From Gammaproteobacteria bacterium (GTDB taxonomy: Bacteria; Pseudomonadota; Gammaproteobacteria; Pseudomonadales; JADFDG01): 64,000 bases of DNA. The translations under genes and the position numbers were made by a program. The DNA lies in the NCBI GenBank assembly GCA_018262975.1, contig JADFDG010000002.1, positions 1 to 64,000 on the forward strand, read 5' to 3'. The notes under the pieces were generated by a model that saw only the letters and a program-made list of their open reading frames with translations, was not told the DNA's origin and ran no database searches. Shown in pieces: positions 18,126 through 28,518 of this stretch. The number at the start of each line of letters is the position of its first letter. Position 1 is the stretch's first letter.

Positions 18126-19136
18126 ATGGCCGACACCAACCTGCGCTACATCAAGATGCTGGAATGCGTGCCCACCCAGCCGCGCAAGACCACCGCGAAG
18201 GACGTGCGCGAGCAGCTGCTGGAGGCCGGCCATGACATCAGCGTGCGCTCGGTGGAGCGTGACCTCGAGAAACTGGCGGCGGTGTTCCCGCTGTACAAGG
18301 ACGACCGCTCGCGGCCATATGGCTGGAGCTGGCTGAAGGATGCATCGCGCGTGGACATCCAGCCCATCGACAAGGTGTCGGCACTCACCCTGATGCTGGC
18401 GCGCGACCACCTCGCGCCGCTGCTGCCGGCCTCGGTGATCAAGGTGCTCGAGCCGCGCTTCGAGGCCGCCGGAAAGCTGCTGGCCGGTGAAGGCCGCCAG
18501 GACCTCGCCCGCCTTCACGACCGCATCCGCGTGAAATCGCGCGGCCAGCGGCTGGCGCTGCCGCCGGTGGACCACCAGGTACTGGAGTCGCTCTACGACG
18601 CCCTGCAGTCGGCGCGCCGGGTGAAACTGCACTACAGCGCGCGCAAGCACGACGGCAAGGCGAAGCACTACACCGCCGACCCGCTGGGCCTGGTGTTCGT
18701 CGACGGCGTGGTCTATTTCGTCTGCAACCTCAAGGGCAGCGACGGCGCCCACGTCGCACACCTGCCGGTGCAGCGCATCCGCAGCGTAGTCGACACCGGC
18801 GAACCGGCAGTCGAACCCGCGGGCTTCCACCTCGACGCCTTCGTCGACGAGAAGTTCGACTACCCGGTAGGCAGCAAGCCGCTCAAGCTCGTGTTCCGCA
18901 TGGAACGCCAGACGGCCATGCACCTGCACGAGCGCCCGCTGGCGAAGGACCAGAAAATCGGCGAGCCGGACGCAGGCGATTTCGTCACCGTGCAGGCCAC
19001 CGTGCCGGATACGCAGCAACTGCGCTGGTGGCTGCTGGGCTTCGGCGACAAGGTGGAAGTACTCGAGCCCACCACCCTGCGCCAGGAATTTTCCGCGATC
19101 GCCACCACCCTCGCCCAACGCTACCAGGACGCCTGA
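18126..19136 (+). CDS. WYL-domain transcriptional regulator overlapping recC
   Basis: The 336-residue regulator has an N-terminal winged helix-turn-helix (TTAKDVREQLLEAGHDISVRSVERDLEKL, about 22-50), a middle helical linker, and a WYL domain (about 155-260) containing VKLHYSARKH and GVVYFVCNLKG; a C-terminal extension follows. WYL proteins sense nucleic acid or nucleotide ligands and control DNA-damage and anti-phage functions in several bacteria. Its stop overlaps the recC start as TGATG, so the regulator and RecBCD are translationally coupled. Autoregulation of the operon is a reasonable inference. Confidence 0.88.
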   Translation: MADTNLRYIKMLECVPTQPRKTTAKDVREQLLEAGHDISVRSVERDLEKLAAVFPLYKDDRSRPYGWSWLKDASRVDIQPIDKVSALTLMLARDHLAPLLPASVIKVLEPRFEAAGKLLAGEGRQDLARLHDRIRVKSRGQRLALPPVDHQVLESLYDALQSARRVKLHYSARKHDGKAKHYTADPLGLVFVDGVVYFVCNLKGSDGAHVAHLPVQRIRSVVDTGEPAVEPAGFHLDAFVDEKFDYPVGSKPLKLVFRMERQTAMHLHERPLAKDQKIGEPDAGDFVTVQATVPDTQQLRWWLLGFGDKVEVLEPTTLRQEFSAIATTLAQRYQDA

Positions 19137-22100
19137 TGCTCCGGATCTTCCAGGGAAACCGCCAGGAAAGGCTGCTAGAGGCGCTCGCCGGCAACATCCG
19201 CGAACCTGTCGGCGGCAACCCGCTGGTGCCGGAAATCATCGTCTGCGAACGCGGCATCGACCGCTGGCTCTGGCAGTCGCTGGCCCGTGAACACGGCATC
19301 GCCGCCAACCTCGACATGCAACTGCCGGCAGGATTCATCTGGCAGACCTTGCGCGCGCTGTTTCCCGAAGCACCGCGCCAATCCCCGTACGAACGCGGCG
19401 CGCTGGCCTGGCGACTGATGTCGCTGCTCGAGCCGGCGCGCCTCACCGACCCGGCGTTCGCCACCGTCGCGCACTACCTCGCCGGCGACGAGGACCAGCG
19501 CAAGCGCTTCCAGCTGGCGCGCCGCCTGGCCGACCTGTTCGACCAGTACCTCGTGTACCGCCACGACATGATCCTCGCCTGGGAACGCGGCGAGCTGACC
19601 GCAGCCGGGCCGGACGAAGCCTGGCAGCAGCAACTGTGGCGTGCCATCGTCGCGCAGGCTGGCCGCGGGCACCGCGCGCACCTGGTCGAGCGGTTCTTCG
19701 CCGCGGCGCAGCGAGGTGAACTCGACAGCGATGTACTGCCCGCACGCGCCAGCGTGTTCGGGGTTCCCGCGCTGCCACCGGTGTACGTGAACATCCTCGC
19801 CACGCTCGGCGAGCACATGCCCATCGACATCTATGCGCTGAATCCCTGCGCGGAATTCTGGGGCGAGAACCTCAAGCCACGCGAACAACTGGAGGCATTC
19901 GCCCGCTACGGCGATGCGGCGGCGCTGCACCTGGGTGACAACAATCCGCTGCTCGCCAACGGCGGCGCGCGCATCCAGCAGTATTTTTCGGATCTGGCCG
20001 AATACGACAACGCGCCGGCGCCGACCCTGTTCGAGGAGCCGGTCGCCAAAACCCTGCTGTCGCGCCTGCAGCAAGCCATCTACCACAACCAGCCACCGCA
20101 GGCCGCCACGCCGGACGACATCGACGACAGCGTGCAGGTGCACGGTGCCTACAGCCTGCTGCGCGAAGTCGAGGTGTTGCACGACCGCCTGCTGGATGCC
20201 TTCCACCGTGATCCGTCGCTGGCGCCGCACGACGTCCTGGTGCTGACACCGGACATCACCCTCGCCGCCCCGTACATCGACGCGGTGTTCGGTGCAGCCC
20301 GCGGCACGCCGCGCGACATCCCGTATTCGATCGCGGATCTGGCCCGGGGTGCGTCACACCCGCTGGTTGCCGCCTTCCGCCAACTGCTCGCGCTGCCCGA
20401 CAGCCGCCTGACGGCCAGCGAGGTCATGGGGCTGCTGGAAACGCCGGCCATCGCGCGCCGCTTCGGCCGCCTGGGCGAAGCAGACCTCGACGCGTTGCGT
20501 CGCTGGATCGCCGCCTCCGGGATACGCTGGGGCCTCGACGCCAACGACCGCGCGGCGCATGGCCTGCCGGCGGAGCACGCACACAGCTGGAAATTCGGCC
20601 TGGAACGCCTGTTCGTGGGCCTCACCGTCGACAACGAAGACGTGCTGGTCGCGCAGCGCGCGCCCTTTGCCGACATTGAGGGCAGTGACGGCGTCGCACT
20701 GGGCAAACTGCAGACCTTCGTCGACCGGCTGGCCGTGGTCCGCCAGCGCCTGGCGCGCGCACACACGGCGACCAGCTGGCATGCACTGGTGACCGCGTTG
20801 CGCAGCGAATTCTTCGAGGCATCGACGCCCGAGGAAGACAAGGCCCTGCAGACCATCGACGAAGCGGCGCGCGAGTTCCTCGACGAACTGCTGCTGGCCG
20901 ACCATGAAGCGGAGATCACACCCGCCGTGTTCCGTGCCGATTTCGACGCCCGCCTCGAGCTGCCAGCCGCGCACGGTGGCCTGTTGCGCGGCGCCGTGAC
21001 CTTCGCCCGTCTGGCACCGGCACGCAGCCTGCCGTTCCGGATGATCGCGCTCATCGGCATGAACCACGACCGCTTCCCGCATGCCGATGCACCGGCCACC
21101 TTCGACCTGGTGGCCGCGAAACCGCGGCGCGGCGACCGTTCCCGCCGCGACGATGATCGCCACCTGTTCCTCGAAACACTGCTGGCAGCGCGCGATTGCC
21201 TCTACGTGAGCTACACGGACCGCTCGCTGCGCGACAGCACGCCGCAACAACCGTCGGTGGTGGTGAGCGAGCTGATCGATGCCGTGCTGGGACCACAGAC
21301 CGATCCCGGGGTGCGCAGCGAGACCCGTGCGACACTGGTTACCGGGCACCCCCTGCAGCCGTTCAGCACGCGGCAGTTCGATGGCAGCGATCCACGCCTG
21401 TTCAGTTACGACAGCGACTGGATCCCCGCCGCTGCCGCCCAGGGCGCCAGCCGGCAGGCGCGACCGGCGTTCTGCCCGGAGCCGCTGGCGCTGGAAGACA
21501 ACGCACAGGAGCAGCGCGCCGACGACGTGCGCCTCGCCGACCTGCACCGCTGCCTGAAGCACCCGGCGCGCTGGTTCCTCGAACGCCGCCTGGGCGTCTT
21601 CCTGCGCGACGACGGCGGCGACGAGCCGGAGGACGACGAGCCGTTCGCTCTTGCCGACGATTTCGCGGTCAACGACGACTGGGTGGAGGCGGCGCTCGCC
21701 GGCCGCAGCGCCGACGAGCAGTACGCACTGCTGGCCGCGCGCGGGGAGCTGCCGCAGGGCGCATTCGCACGCGTGGACTGGCAGGCCCGCGTCGAGCGCT
21801 TTGCGCCGCTGGTCGCTCGCCTGGCCGATGACCCGGCGAGCTGGCAGCCGCTGGACGTGGAGATCCTGCTGCCCGGAGGCCGCCGCCTCGCCGGCCGCCT
21901 CGCGACCGTCGCCGGCAAGCAACAGCGGGTGGTGAGCACGGTCGACAAGCCGCATGCCCGCCTGCTGTTGCAGGCCTGGATCGACCACCTCGCGCTGTGC
22001 GCGGTTCGTGGCACGGACTGCGTCACCCGCGTCGAATGCGTGGCCGGCACCACCCGGCTGGCCGCGCCTGCGCAGGATCCCGTCACGTTGCTGGCCGATC

Positions 22101-22402
22101 TCGTTGCCCTGTTCGACGACAGCCACCGCCAGCCGCTGCGCTTCTTCCCGAAAAGCGCGTGGGCATGGGCGAGCACCGTTGATGATGACGAGGTCAAGGC
22201 CATGTCCGCTGCCCGGCGCAAGTGGGAAGGCGGCTACAACAGCCAGTCGGAGCCGGAATCCGCGGACCGCAGTTTCCGCACCTGTTTCGGCCACGAAGAG
22301 TCACCGCTCACGCACGCGGACTTCGCGCTGCTGGCGCGCCGCGTCTTCACCCCGCTGCTGGCCGCCCTGGCCGACGACACCAACGCGGAGCATGACGCAT
22401 GA
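19136..22402 (+). CDS. recC: Exodeoxyribonuclease V gamma subunit RecC
   Basis: The 1,088-residue product (E. coli 1,122) starts MLRIFQGNRQERLLEAL. It has an inactive helicase-like N-terminal half (LVPEIIVCERGIDRWLW, IDIYALNPCAEFWGE) and an inactive nuclease-like C-terminal part. In the RecBCD complex RecC splits the duplex and scans the 3' strand for Chi. The stop and the recB start share ATGA. The gene order WYL-recC-recB-recD lacks the ptrA gene that E. coli has between recC and recB. Confidence 0.93.
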   Translation: MLRIFQGNRQERLLEALAGNIREPVGGNPLVPEIIVCERGIDRWLWQSLAREHGIAANLDMQLPAGFIWQTLRALFPEAPRQSPYERGALAWRLMSLLEPARLTDPAFATVAHYLAGDEDQRKRFQLARRLADLFDQYLVYRHDMILAWERGELTAAGPDEAWQQQLWRAIVAQAGRGHRAHLVERFFAAAQRGELDSDVLPARASVFGVPALPPVYVNILATLGEHMPIDIYALNPCAEFWGENLKPREQLEAFARYGDAAALHLGDNNPLLANGGARIQQYFSDLAEYDNAPAPTLFEEPVAKTLLSRLQQAIYHNQPPQAATPDDIDDSVQVHGAYSLLREVEVLHDRLLDAFHRDPSLAPHDVLVLTPDITLAAPYIDAVFGAARGTPRDIPYSIADLARGASHPLVAAFRQLLALPDSRLTASEVMGLLETPAIARRFGRLGEADLDALRRWIAASGIRWGLDANDRAAHGLPAEHAHSWKFGLERLFVGLTVDNEDVLVAQRAPFADIEGSDGVALGKLQTFVDRLAVVRQRLARAHTATSWHALVTALRSEFFEASTPEEDKALQTIDEAAREFLDELLLADHEAEITPAVFRADFDARLELPAAHGGLLRGAVTFARLAPARSLPFRMIALIGMNHDRFPHADAPATFDLVAAKPRRGDRSRRDDDRHLFLETLLAARDCLYVSYTDRSLRDSTPQQPSVVVSELIDAVLGPQTDPGVRSETRATLVTGHPLQPFSTRQFDGSDPRLFSYDSDWIPAAAAQGASRQARPAFCPEPLALEDNAQEQRADDVRLADLHRCLKHPARWFLERRLGVFLRDDGGDEPEDDEPFALADDFAVNDDWVEAALAGRSADEQYALLAARGELPQGAFARVDWQARVERFAPLVARLADDPASWQPLDVEILLPGGRRLAGRLATVAGKQQRVVSTVDKPHARLLLQAWIDHLALCAVRGTDCVTRVECVAGTTRLAAPAQDPVTLLADLVALFDDSHRQPLRFFPKSAWAWASTVDDDEVKAMSAARRKWEGGYNSQSEPESADRSFRTCFGHEESPLTHADFALLARRVFTPLLAALADDTNAEHDA

Positions 22403-25400
22403 ACCGCCTCGACCCGCTGCAGCTGCCCGTTGACGGCATCCGCCTGATCGAGGCCAGTGCCGGCACCGGCAAGACCCACGCCATCGCCACGCTCTACCTG
22501 CGACTGGTGCTCGGCGTACGCGGTGAAGCGCCGCGCCGCGTGCAGGAAATCCTCGTGGTCACGTTCACGCGTGCCGCCACCGAGGAGTTGCGCGGCCGCG
22601 TGCGTAATCGCCTGTACGAGGCACTCGACCTGCTCAGCCGCGTGCAACGCGGTGAGCGCGACGTCCTCGACGCTTCCGGCAAGGCCGCCGACCCGCAACT
22701 GAAGGAGTTGCTGGCGCTGGTCGTCAGCGAGGGCCGCACGGAGGAATCGATCATCCGCCTGCGCCTGGAACTGGCCACCATCGACGACGCCGCCATCTAC
22801 ACCATCCACGGCTTCTGCCAGCGCGCGCTGCAGGAGCAGGCCTTCGACAGCGGCGAGGCCTTCGACGTGGACCTCGTGCAGGATGACAGCCTGCGCGAAC
22901 TGCAGGCCGTACAGGATCACTGGCGCAGCCGCTTCTATGGCAGCGACCTGCTGGCCGCCTTCGTGCGCGCACATTACGGCACGCCGGAAAATCTCCACGC
23001 GAAATTGCGCCCGCTGCTGCGACCAGGCCAGCACCTGCAATACGCCGGCATTGACGCGGATGCCCTGCAGGCGCGCCGAACCGCGCTCGCAGCGGCGTGG
23101 CGGGATGGCCGCGACACGCTGCTGGCGGCCATCCATGCCTGCAAGGGCCTGAGCCGCGGTCCTTACAAACCCGCCGACGTCGCGCAGGTCGCTGCCGATG
23201 TCGATGCCTGGCTTGCCACCGACGCCCTGGCCCCGCCCGGCATGCTCAAGTTGTTCGGGCGCCGTTCACTGGACGAGTCCCTCACCGCGACCGGCCGCAG
23301 GAACGGCGACCGTGTGCCGGATACCGGCCTCGACGCCGTCGTGCAGTCCTTCCTCGACGGCATCCCCGCGCTCGGCCAGCAAGTGCTGGCCGAGGCGGCC
23401 AGGGACATCGGCGCACGCCTGGAAGCGGCGCGCCGCCATGCCGGTGCCGCCGCCTTCGATGACCTCATCGGTCGCCTGCACGGCGCGCTCAATGATTCCC
23501 CGCAGGGTGCACGGCTGGCGGCCGCGTTGCGACGCCGCTACCCGGTCGCGCTCATCGACGAGTTCCAGGACACCGATCCGCTGCAGTACAGCATCTTCTC
23601 GCGCATCTACGGCGGCGGCGGGGACGGCGCACTGCTGATGATCGGCGACCCCAAGCAGGCGATCTACAGCTTCCGCGGCGCCGACATCTTTGCCTACATG
23701 CAGGCGCGCACCGACGCCGGTGCCGCCCGCCGCTATTCACTCGACACCAATTGGCGTTCGGTCACGCCGATGGTCGATGGCGTGAACGCGCTGTTCGCAC
23801 GCCGCAATCCGGCTTTCCTGTTCGGCGACGCCATCGAGTTCCACCCGGTGAAGGCCGCCGGCGGCGCCGATGACAAGCGACTGCAGGAAGACGGCCAGCC
23901 ACCGGTTCCGATCGAGTTCTGGGCACTGCCCGCCGGCGACAAGGGCAAGCCGCTCGGCAAGGGCGTGGCCGGGGATCTCACGCTCGAACAGACCGCGCGG
24001 CGTATTGCCGCGCTGCTGCAGTCGGGCACCCGCGAGGGCAAACCGTTGAAGCCGCGCGATATCGCCGTGCTGGTGCGCACCAACGCCCAGGGCAGCGACG
24101 TGCAGGGCGCGCTGCGCGGCGTTGGCATCGGCAGTGCGATGACCGCCGCCGACAGCGTCTTTGCCAGCGACGAGGCCGCCGCGCTGCGCGACGTGCTCGC
24201 AGCCATCGCCGAACCGGCGAACGACCGGGCGTTGCGGCGCGCGCTGGTCAGTTCGCTGTGGCTGCACGATGCGAAATTCATTGCCGGGCTGGCCGACAAC
24301 GGCCCGGTCTACGAAGCGCTGCTGCGCTCCTTGCAGGACTGGCGCGACAGCTGGCTGGCGCGTGGCTTCATGCCGATGTTCCGCGATTTCCTGCATCGCG
24401 CCGGCGACGACAACGGCGGTGCGGCCACCCGCCTGCTTGCGCGGCCCGACGGCGAGCGCCGGCTGACCAACCTCATCCAGCTCGGCGAACTGCTGCAGCA
24501 GGCGTCGCGCGAGCACCCGACCCCGGAAGCACTGCTGCGCTGGCTGGACGACAACATCGCCGAGCCTGATGCCAATGCCGAGGAACAGCAGCTGCGCCTG
24601 GAGAGCGACGAGGACCTGGTGCAGATCCTCACCCTGCACCGCAGCAAGGGCCTGGAGTACCCGGTGGTATTCCTGCCCTTCCTCTACCACACGATTGCCG
24701 TCGATCCCGAACGCGGGGCGCCGCGTTTCCACGACGAAGCTGGGCGGCTGATCGTCGACCTCGCCGCCAGTGATGAAAGCGTCGCGCGAGCCGATTACGA
24801 ACGCCTCGCCGAGGACCTGCGCCTGCTCTACGTCGCGCTGACCCGCGCCAAGGACTACTGCGTGGTCCCCTGGGGGCGCGTCAACGCCACCGAGACTTCG
24901 GCACTCGCTTACCTCCTGCATGGCCCCGACAGCCCGGCCGATGTCGGCGCGCTGGCCACGCACATGAAAGGGTTAGATGCGGCCGCCGTGCAGCAACAAC
25001 TGGATGCGCTGGCCGCCAGCCACCCGCACAGCATTCGCGTGGTCGACATCAACCACGCGGTGCCGGCCGCCAGCCAGGCAACACCGGCCGTCGCGACCGG
25101 CATACCGCCGGCGGCGCTGGCCGCCCGCCCGGTCACCCGCCGCGTACAGCGTGCCTGGATCGCCACCAGTTATTCAGGACTCGTCGAGGGTAGCCACGAG
25201 GACGCGCGTGACATCGGCAGCCGCCAGGAAGCGGCGCCCGCGCCCGCCGCCGCATCATCGCCGGCGCTCACGCCGTTCTCGCTGCCCGGTGGCACGGAGA
25301 CCGGTCACCTCTTCCATGACCTGTTCGAAACCATCGACTACCGCGATCGGGATCCGCAGAACCTGCAGCGCCAGGTGGCCGCCCAGCTCGCGCGCCGCGC

Positions 25401-25992
25401 CATGCCTGCCGACTGGTGCGACACCGTCGCCACGATGATCACGAATACGCTGGACGCAGCGCTCGACGACAGCGGCTTCACGCTGCGCCAGCTGGACGGC
25501 AAACGCCGCCGCAACGAGCTGGAGTTCTGGTTCCCCCTGAACGAGTTGCGCGCCGATGCGCTGGAGAAATTGCTGCCGGGACTGGGTGACGGCATCAACG
25601 GGCCACGACTGTCCTTCGCGCCGGTGAATGGCCTGCTGCAAGGCTTCATCGACCTGGTCTACGAGCATGGCGGCCGCTGGTACGTGCTCGACTGGAAGAC
25701 CAACAAGCTCGGCCCCGATGCCAGCCACTACACGCACGAACACCTCGCGCGCGCGGTGGCGCAGCACCGCTACGACCTGCAGTACACGCTGTACACGCTG
25801 GCCCTGCACCGCCACCTGCAGCGCGCGCTTGGCGGGCGCTACGACCCGGCGCAACACCTGGGCGGCGTGCACTACCTGTTCCTGCGCGGCCTGCAACCTG
25901 ACAATCCCGTCCGTCCCGGCGTCTGGCACGTGCCCGCCGATATTGCGCGGATTGTCGCGCTCGATGCCCTCTGCCGCGGGAGGTCCGCATGA
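22399..25992 (+). CDS. recB: Exodeoxyribonuclease V beta subunit RecB
   Basis: The 1,197-residue helicase-nuclease has Walker A EASAGTGKTHAIA (about 18-30), VTFTRAATEELRGRVR, Walker B LIDEFQDTDPLQ, motif III MIGDPKQAIYSFRGAD, motif V LHRSKGLEYPVVFLP and motif VI LLYVALTRAKDY. The C-terminal nuclease domain has HLFHDLFE, GFIDLVYEHGG and the catalytic VLDWKTNK near residue 1100. RecB moves 3'-5' and degrades DNA until Chi, then loads RecA. It overlaps both neighbours by ATGA. Confidence 0.95.
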   Translation: MNRLDPLQLPVDGIRLIEASAGTGKTHAIATLYLRLVLGVRGEAPRRVQEILVVTFTRAATEELRGRVRNRLYEALDLLSRVQRGERDVLDASGKAADPQLKELLALVVSEGRTEESIIRLRLELATIDDAAIYTIHGFCQRALQEQAFDSGEAFDVDLVQDDSLRELQAVQDHWRSRFYGSDLLAAFVRAHYGTPENLHAKLRPLLRPGQHLQYAGIDADALQARRTALAAAWRDGRDTLLAAIHACKGLSRGPYKPADVAQVAADVDAWLATDALAPPGMLKLFGRRSLDESLTATGRRNGDRVPDTGLDAVVQSFLDGIPALGQQVLAEAARDIGARLEAARRHAGAAAFDDLIGRLHGALNDSPQGARLAAALRRRYPVALIDEFQDTDPLQYSIFSRIYGGGGDGALLMIGDPKQAIYSFRGADIFAYMQARTDAGAARRYSLDTNWRSVTPMVDGVNALFARRNPAFLFGDAIEFHPVKAAGGADDKRLQEDGQPPVPIEFWALPAGDKGKPLGKGVAGDLTLEQTARRIAALLQSGTREGKPLKPRDIAVLVRTNAQGSDVQGALRGVGIGSAMTAADSVFASDEAAALRDVLAAIAEPANDRALRRALVSSLWLHDAKFIAGLADNGPVYEALLRSLQDWRDSWLARGFMPMFRDFLHRAGDDNGGAATRLLARPDGERRLTNLIQLGELLQQASREHPTPEALLRWLDDNIAEPDANAEEQQLRLESDEDLVQILTLHRSKGLEYPVVFLPFLYHTIAVDPERGAPRFHDEAGRLIVDLAASDESVARADYERLAEDLRLLYVALTRAKDYCVVPWGRVNATETSALAYLLHGPDSPADVGALATHMKGLDAAAVQQQLDALAASHPHSIRVVDINHAVPAASQATPAVATGIPPAALAARPVTRRVQRAWIATSYSGLVEGSHEDARDIGSRQEAAPAPAAASSPALTPFSLPGGTETGHLFHDLFETIDYRDRDPQNLQRQVAAQLARRAMPADWCDTVATMITNTLDAALDDSGFTLRQLDGKRRRNELEFWFPLNELRADALEKLLPGLGDGINGPRLSFAPVNGLLQGFIDLVYEHGGRWYVLDWKTNKLGPDASHYTHEHLARAVAQHRYDLQYTLYTLALHRHLQRALGGRYDPAQHLGGVHYLFLRGLQPDNPVRPGVWHVPADIARIVALDALCRGRSA

Positions 25993-27800
25993 ACACCACG
26001 GTCAATGCGATGGACATCCTGCGCCCGGCTCGCGCTGCCGGCGCGCTGCGCGATATCGACTTCCATCTTGCCCGCCACCTGGTCGCGCTGGCCCGCGAAC
26101 CCTCGGCACCGCTGGCGCTGGCGATTGCCACGCTGTCGCGCGCGCAGGGCGACGGCGATATCTGCATCGACCTGGCGCGACTGTCGGATCGCGCCGTACT
26201 GGTCGAGGACGCCAGCGGGTTCGCCGGCATCACCGCGCCGTCACTCACCGACTGGCGCGACGCGCTGGCGGCGAGCGGCCTGCTGTCGCGCGCCACCGAT
26301 GCCCCCGACGAAAGCCACGACGGCTTCCCGCTGGTACTGGACGCGGCGGATCGCCTCTACTTCACCAAATATTTCCACTTCGAACAGCGCATCGCCGCGG
26401 CCCTGCGCAGGCGCAGCGAAGCGGCGCCGCTGGCTGATGACGCTGCCATCGATGCAGCCCTCGCCGTGCATTTCACCGGCGCACCGGGCATCGACCACGA
26501 CCCGCACCAGCGGGCCGCTGCCCACCTGGCGCTCAGCCGGCGCCTCGCGGTGATCACCGGCGGCCCCGGCACCGGCAAGACCACCACCGTCGCGAAGATC
26601 CTCGCCACAATGCTCGCGCTGTCCGGGCTCGCGCTGTCCGGCGACGCCCAGCCACGCATCCGCCTGGCGGCGCCCACCGGCAAGGCCGCTGCCCGCCTCG
26701 GCGAATCCATCCGCGGCGCCAAGGCGCGGCTGCTCGCCGACGGCATTCCGGCCGCGCTGGTCGCCCGTATTCCCGAGGACGCCTCGACCCTGCACCGGCT
26801 GCTCGGCACGCGCCCGGACACCCGTCGCCCGCGCCACCATGCCGGCAATCCGCTCGCACTCGACACGCTGGTGATCGACGAAGCCTCGATGATCGACGTG
26901 CCGTTGATGGCGCGCGTCGTTGACGCGCTGCCCGCGCACGCGCGACTGGTGCTGCTCGGCGACCGCGACCAGCTCGCATCGGTCGAGGCGGGCGCGGTAC
27001 TGGGCGACATCTGCGCCGGTGCACGCACCGTTGCCGACGGTGGCAGCGTGGCCACGCTGGTTACCAGCCACCGCTTCCGCGGCGACAGCGGCATTGGGGC
27101 CTTGGCCCGCGCCATCAACGCCGGGGACGCGTCGGCCACGCTGGCGGCACTCGGCGCCGACGACGCCACCGCGCAGGTTTCCGGCACGCCCGCACAGGTC
27201 ATTGACGCACTGGTGGCCCGCGCGGTGGCGGCGTGGCGTGCATACCTGGCAACAACCGACGTGATCGAGGCCAACCGCCAGTTCGGCACCTTCCGCGTGC
27301 TGTGTGCGCTGCGCGACGGCGCCTTCGGTGTCAGCGGACTCAACGCGCGCATCGAAAGCGGCCTTGCCGACGCCGGCCTCATCAACCCGCGCGACCGCTT
27401 CTATCGCGGACGCCCCCTGCTGGTCACCGCCAACGACTACGGAATCCAGCTGTTCAACGGCGATATCGGCCTGGCCTGGCCCGGCGAAGACGGCCGCCTG
27501 CGCGCCTGCTTCGTGGCAGCCGACGGCACGCTGCGCAGCTTCCCGCTGAACCGCTTGCCCGCGCACGAGACGGCGTTCGCCATGACCGTGCACAAGTCGC
27601 AAGGCTCCGAGTTCGATGAAGTCGCGATGGTGCTCCCCGACCACGACACCCCGGTGCTGACCCGCGAACTGGTCTACACCGGCGTCACGCGCGCCCGGCA
27701 GAAGGCGGTGATCTACGGCGACACCGCACTGCTGGCAGGCGCGGTGCAACGGCAGGTTGCCCGCACGTCCGGGCTGCGTGACGCCCTGCGTCGCGACTGA
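25989..27800 (+). CDS. recD: Exodeoxyribonuclease V alpha subunit RecD
   Basis: The 603-residue SF1B helicase has Walker A ITGGPGTGKTTTVAK near residue 190, RLAAPTGKAAARL, Walker B VIDEASMID, LGDRDQLASVEAGAVLGD, SHRFRGDSGIGAL, and the C-terminal MTVHKSQGSEFDEV with ELVYTGVTRARQKAVIYG. RecD is the 5'-3' motor of RecBCD. It is the last gene of the coupled block. No terminator is obvious in the 240 nt before the next gene. Confidence 0.95.
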   Translation: MNTTVNAMDILRPARAAGALRDIDFHLARHLVALAREPSAPLALAIATLSRAQGDGDICIDLARLSDRAVLVEDASGFAGITAPSLTDWRDALAASGLLSRATDAPDESHDGFPLVLDAADRLYFTKYFHFEQRIAAALRRRSEAAPLADDAAIDAALAVHFTGAPGIDHDPHQRAAAHLALSRRLAVITGGPGTGKTTTVAKILATMLALSGLALSGDAQPRIRLAAPTGKAAARLGESIRGAKARLLADGIPAALVARIPEDASTLHRLLGTRPDTRRPRHHAGNPLALDTLVIDEASMIDVPLMARVVDALPAHARLVLLGDRDQLASVEAGAVLGDICAGARTVADGGSVATLVTSHRFRGDSGIGALARAINAGDASATLAALGADDATAQVSGTPAQVIDALVARAVAAWRAYLATTDVIEANRQFGTFRVLCALRDGAFGVSGLNARIESGLADAGLINPRDRFYRGRPLLVTANDYGIQLFNGDIGLAWPGEDGRLRACFVAADGTLRSFPLNRLPAHETAFAMTVHKSQGSEFDEVAMVLPDHDTPVLTRELVYTGVTRARQKAVIYGDTALLAGAVQRQVARTSGLRDALRRD

Positions 27801-28040
27801 TCCTGGCGCCGGGCGTGACGCCGCGACGCCCGCGTTCGCCCGGATTGCTCACGGCTGCCGCCCGCGCAGGCCATACGACCTTCGTACCGCGCGCGTATTC
27901 CGGCTGCGACCGGTTCATACGAAATTCGCAATTTTTACCGGGATGTGACGAACGGCATGGTCCGCCCCTGCACTTGCGCACGGAAGCGCGGATAATCGCC
28001 GGCTATGTTGTTGACGTTGTTCCAGGAAGGAGGTCACGTC

Positions 28041-28469
28041 ATGTCCCGCCGGCTCCTCGCCACGCTCGCTACCCTTGCCACCCTGCTGCTCGGCGCCTGC
28101 GCCAGCACGCCCCGCGCCGACATCGTCTACGCACCGCATTACGACGGCATCTACCGGCTGGCCTACAGCAACGACGGCAGCGCCCTGTACTACCGCTTCT
28201 ATCCCGAAGGCGTGATGGTGAGCGCGCGCTCCGACTCGCCGTCCAGCGACGTGCTGGCCACCCTGACGCTGGAGAACGCCAACACCAGCCGCGGTACCTG
28301 GCAGGCGGCCAGCGGTGAGCTGCGCGTCGGCGTGGACGAGGGCAGCGTGTCCTACGAGTCGCGTTTCGACATCCAGCCGGACGGCCGCATCGCCCTGCGT
28401 GGCCTGCCGCGCAGCTTCGAGTTCATCCGCACGGACAGCACCGGCGGCGTGGTCGCAGCCAGCCGCTGA
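28041..28469 (+). CDS. Small predicted lipoprotein
   Basis: A strong ribosome site (AAGGAGG) precedes MSRRLLATLATLATLLLGACAS, a type II signal peptide with lipobox LGAC (Cys20). The mature part, about 120 residues, has a beta-strand pattern ending in SFEFIRTDSTGGVV. No family is recognised. It is a stand-alone gene ending just before a terminator hairpin. Confidence 0.75.
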   Translation: MSRRLLATLATLATLLLGACASTPRADIVYAPHYDGIYRLAYSNDGSALYYRFYPEGVMVSARSDSPSSDVLATLTLENANTSRGTWQAASGELRVGVDEGSVSYESRFDIQPDGRIALRGLPRSFEFIRTDSTGGVVAASR

Positions 28470-28487
28470 TCACCGGACACCGTGAAG

Positions 28488-28518
28488 CAAAGGCCCGCGC
28501 AAGCGGGCCTTTGTGTTT
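28488..28518. terminator. Bidirectional hairpin terminator
   Basis: CAAAGGCCCGC and GCGGGCCTTTG form an 11-bp stem with a GCAA loop, followed on the plus strand by TGTTT. It lies between the convergent lipoprotein and SDR genes. Confidence 0.75.
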
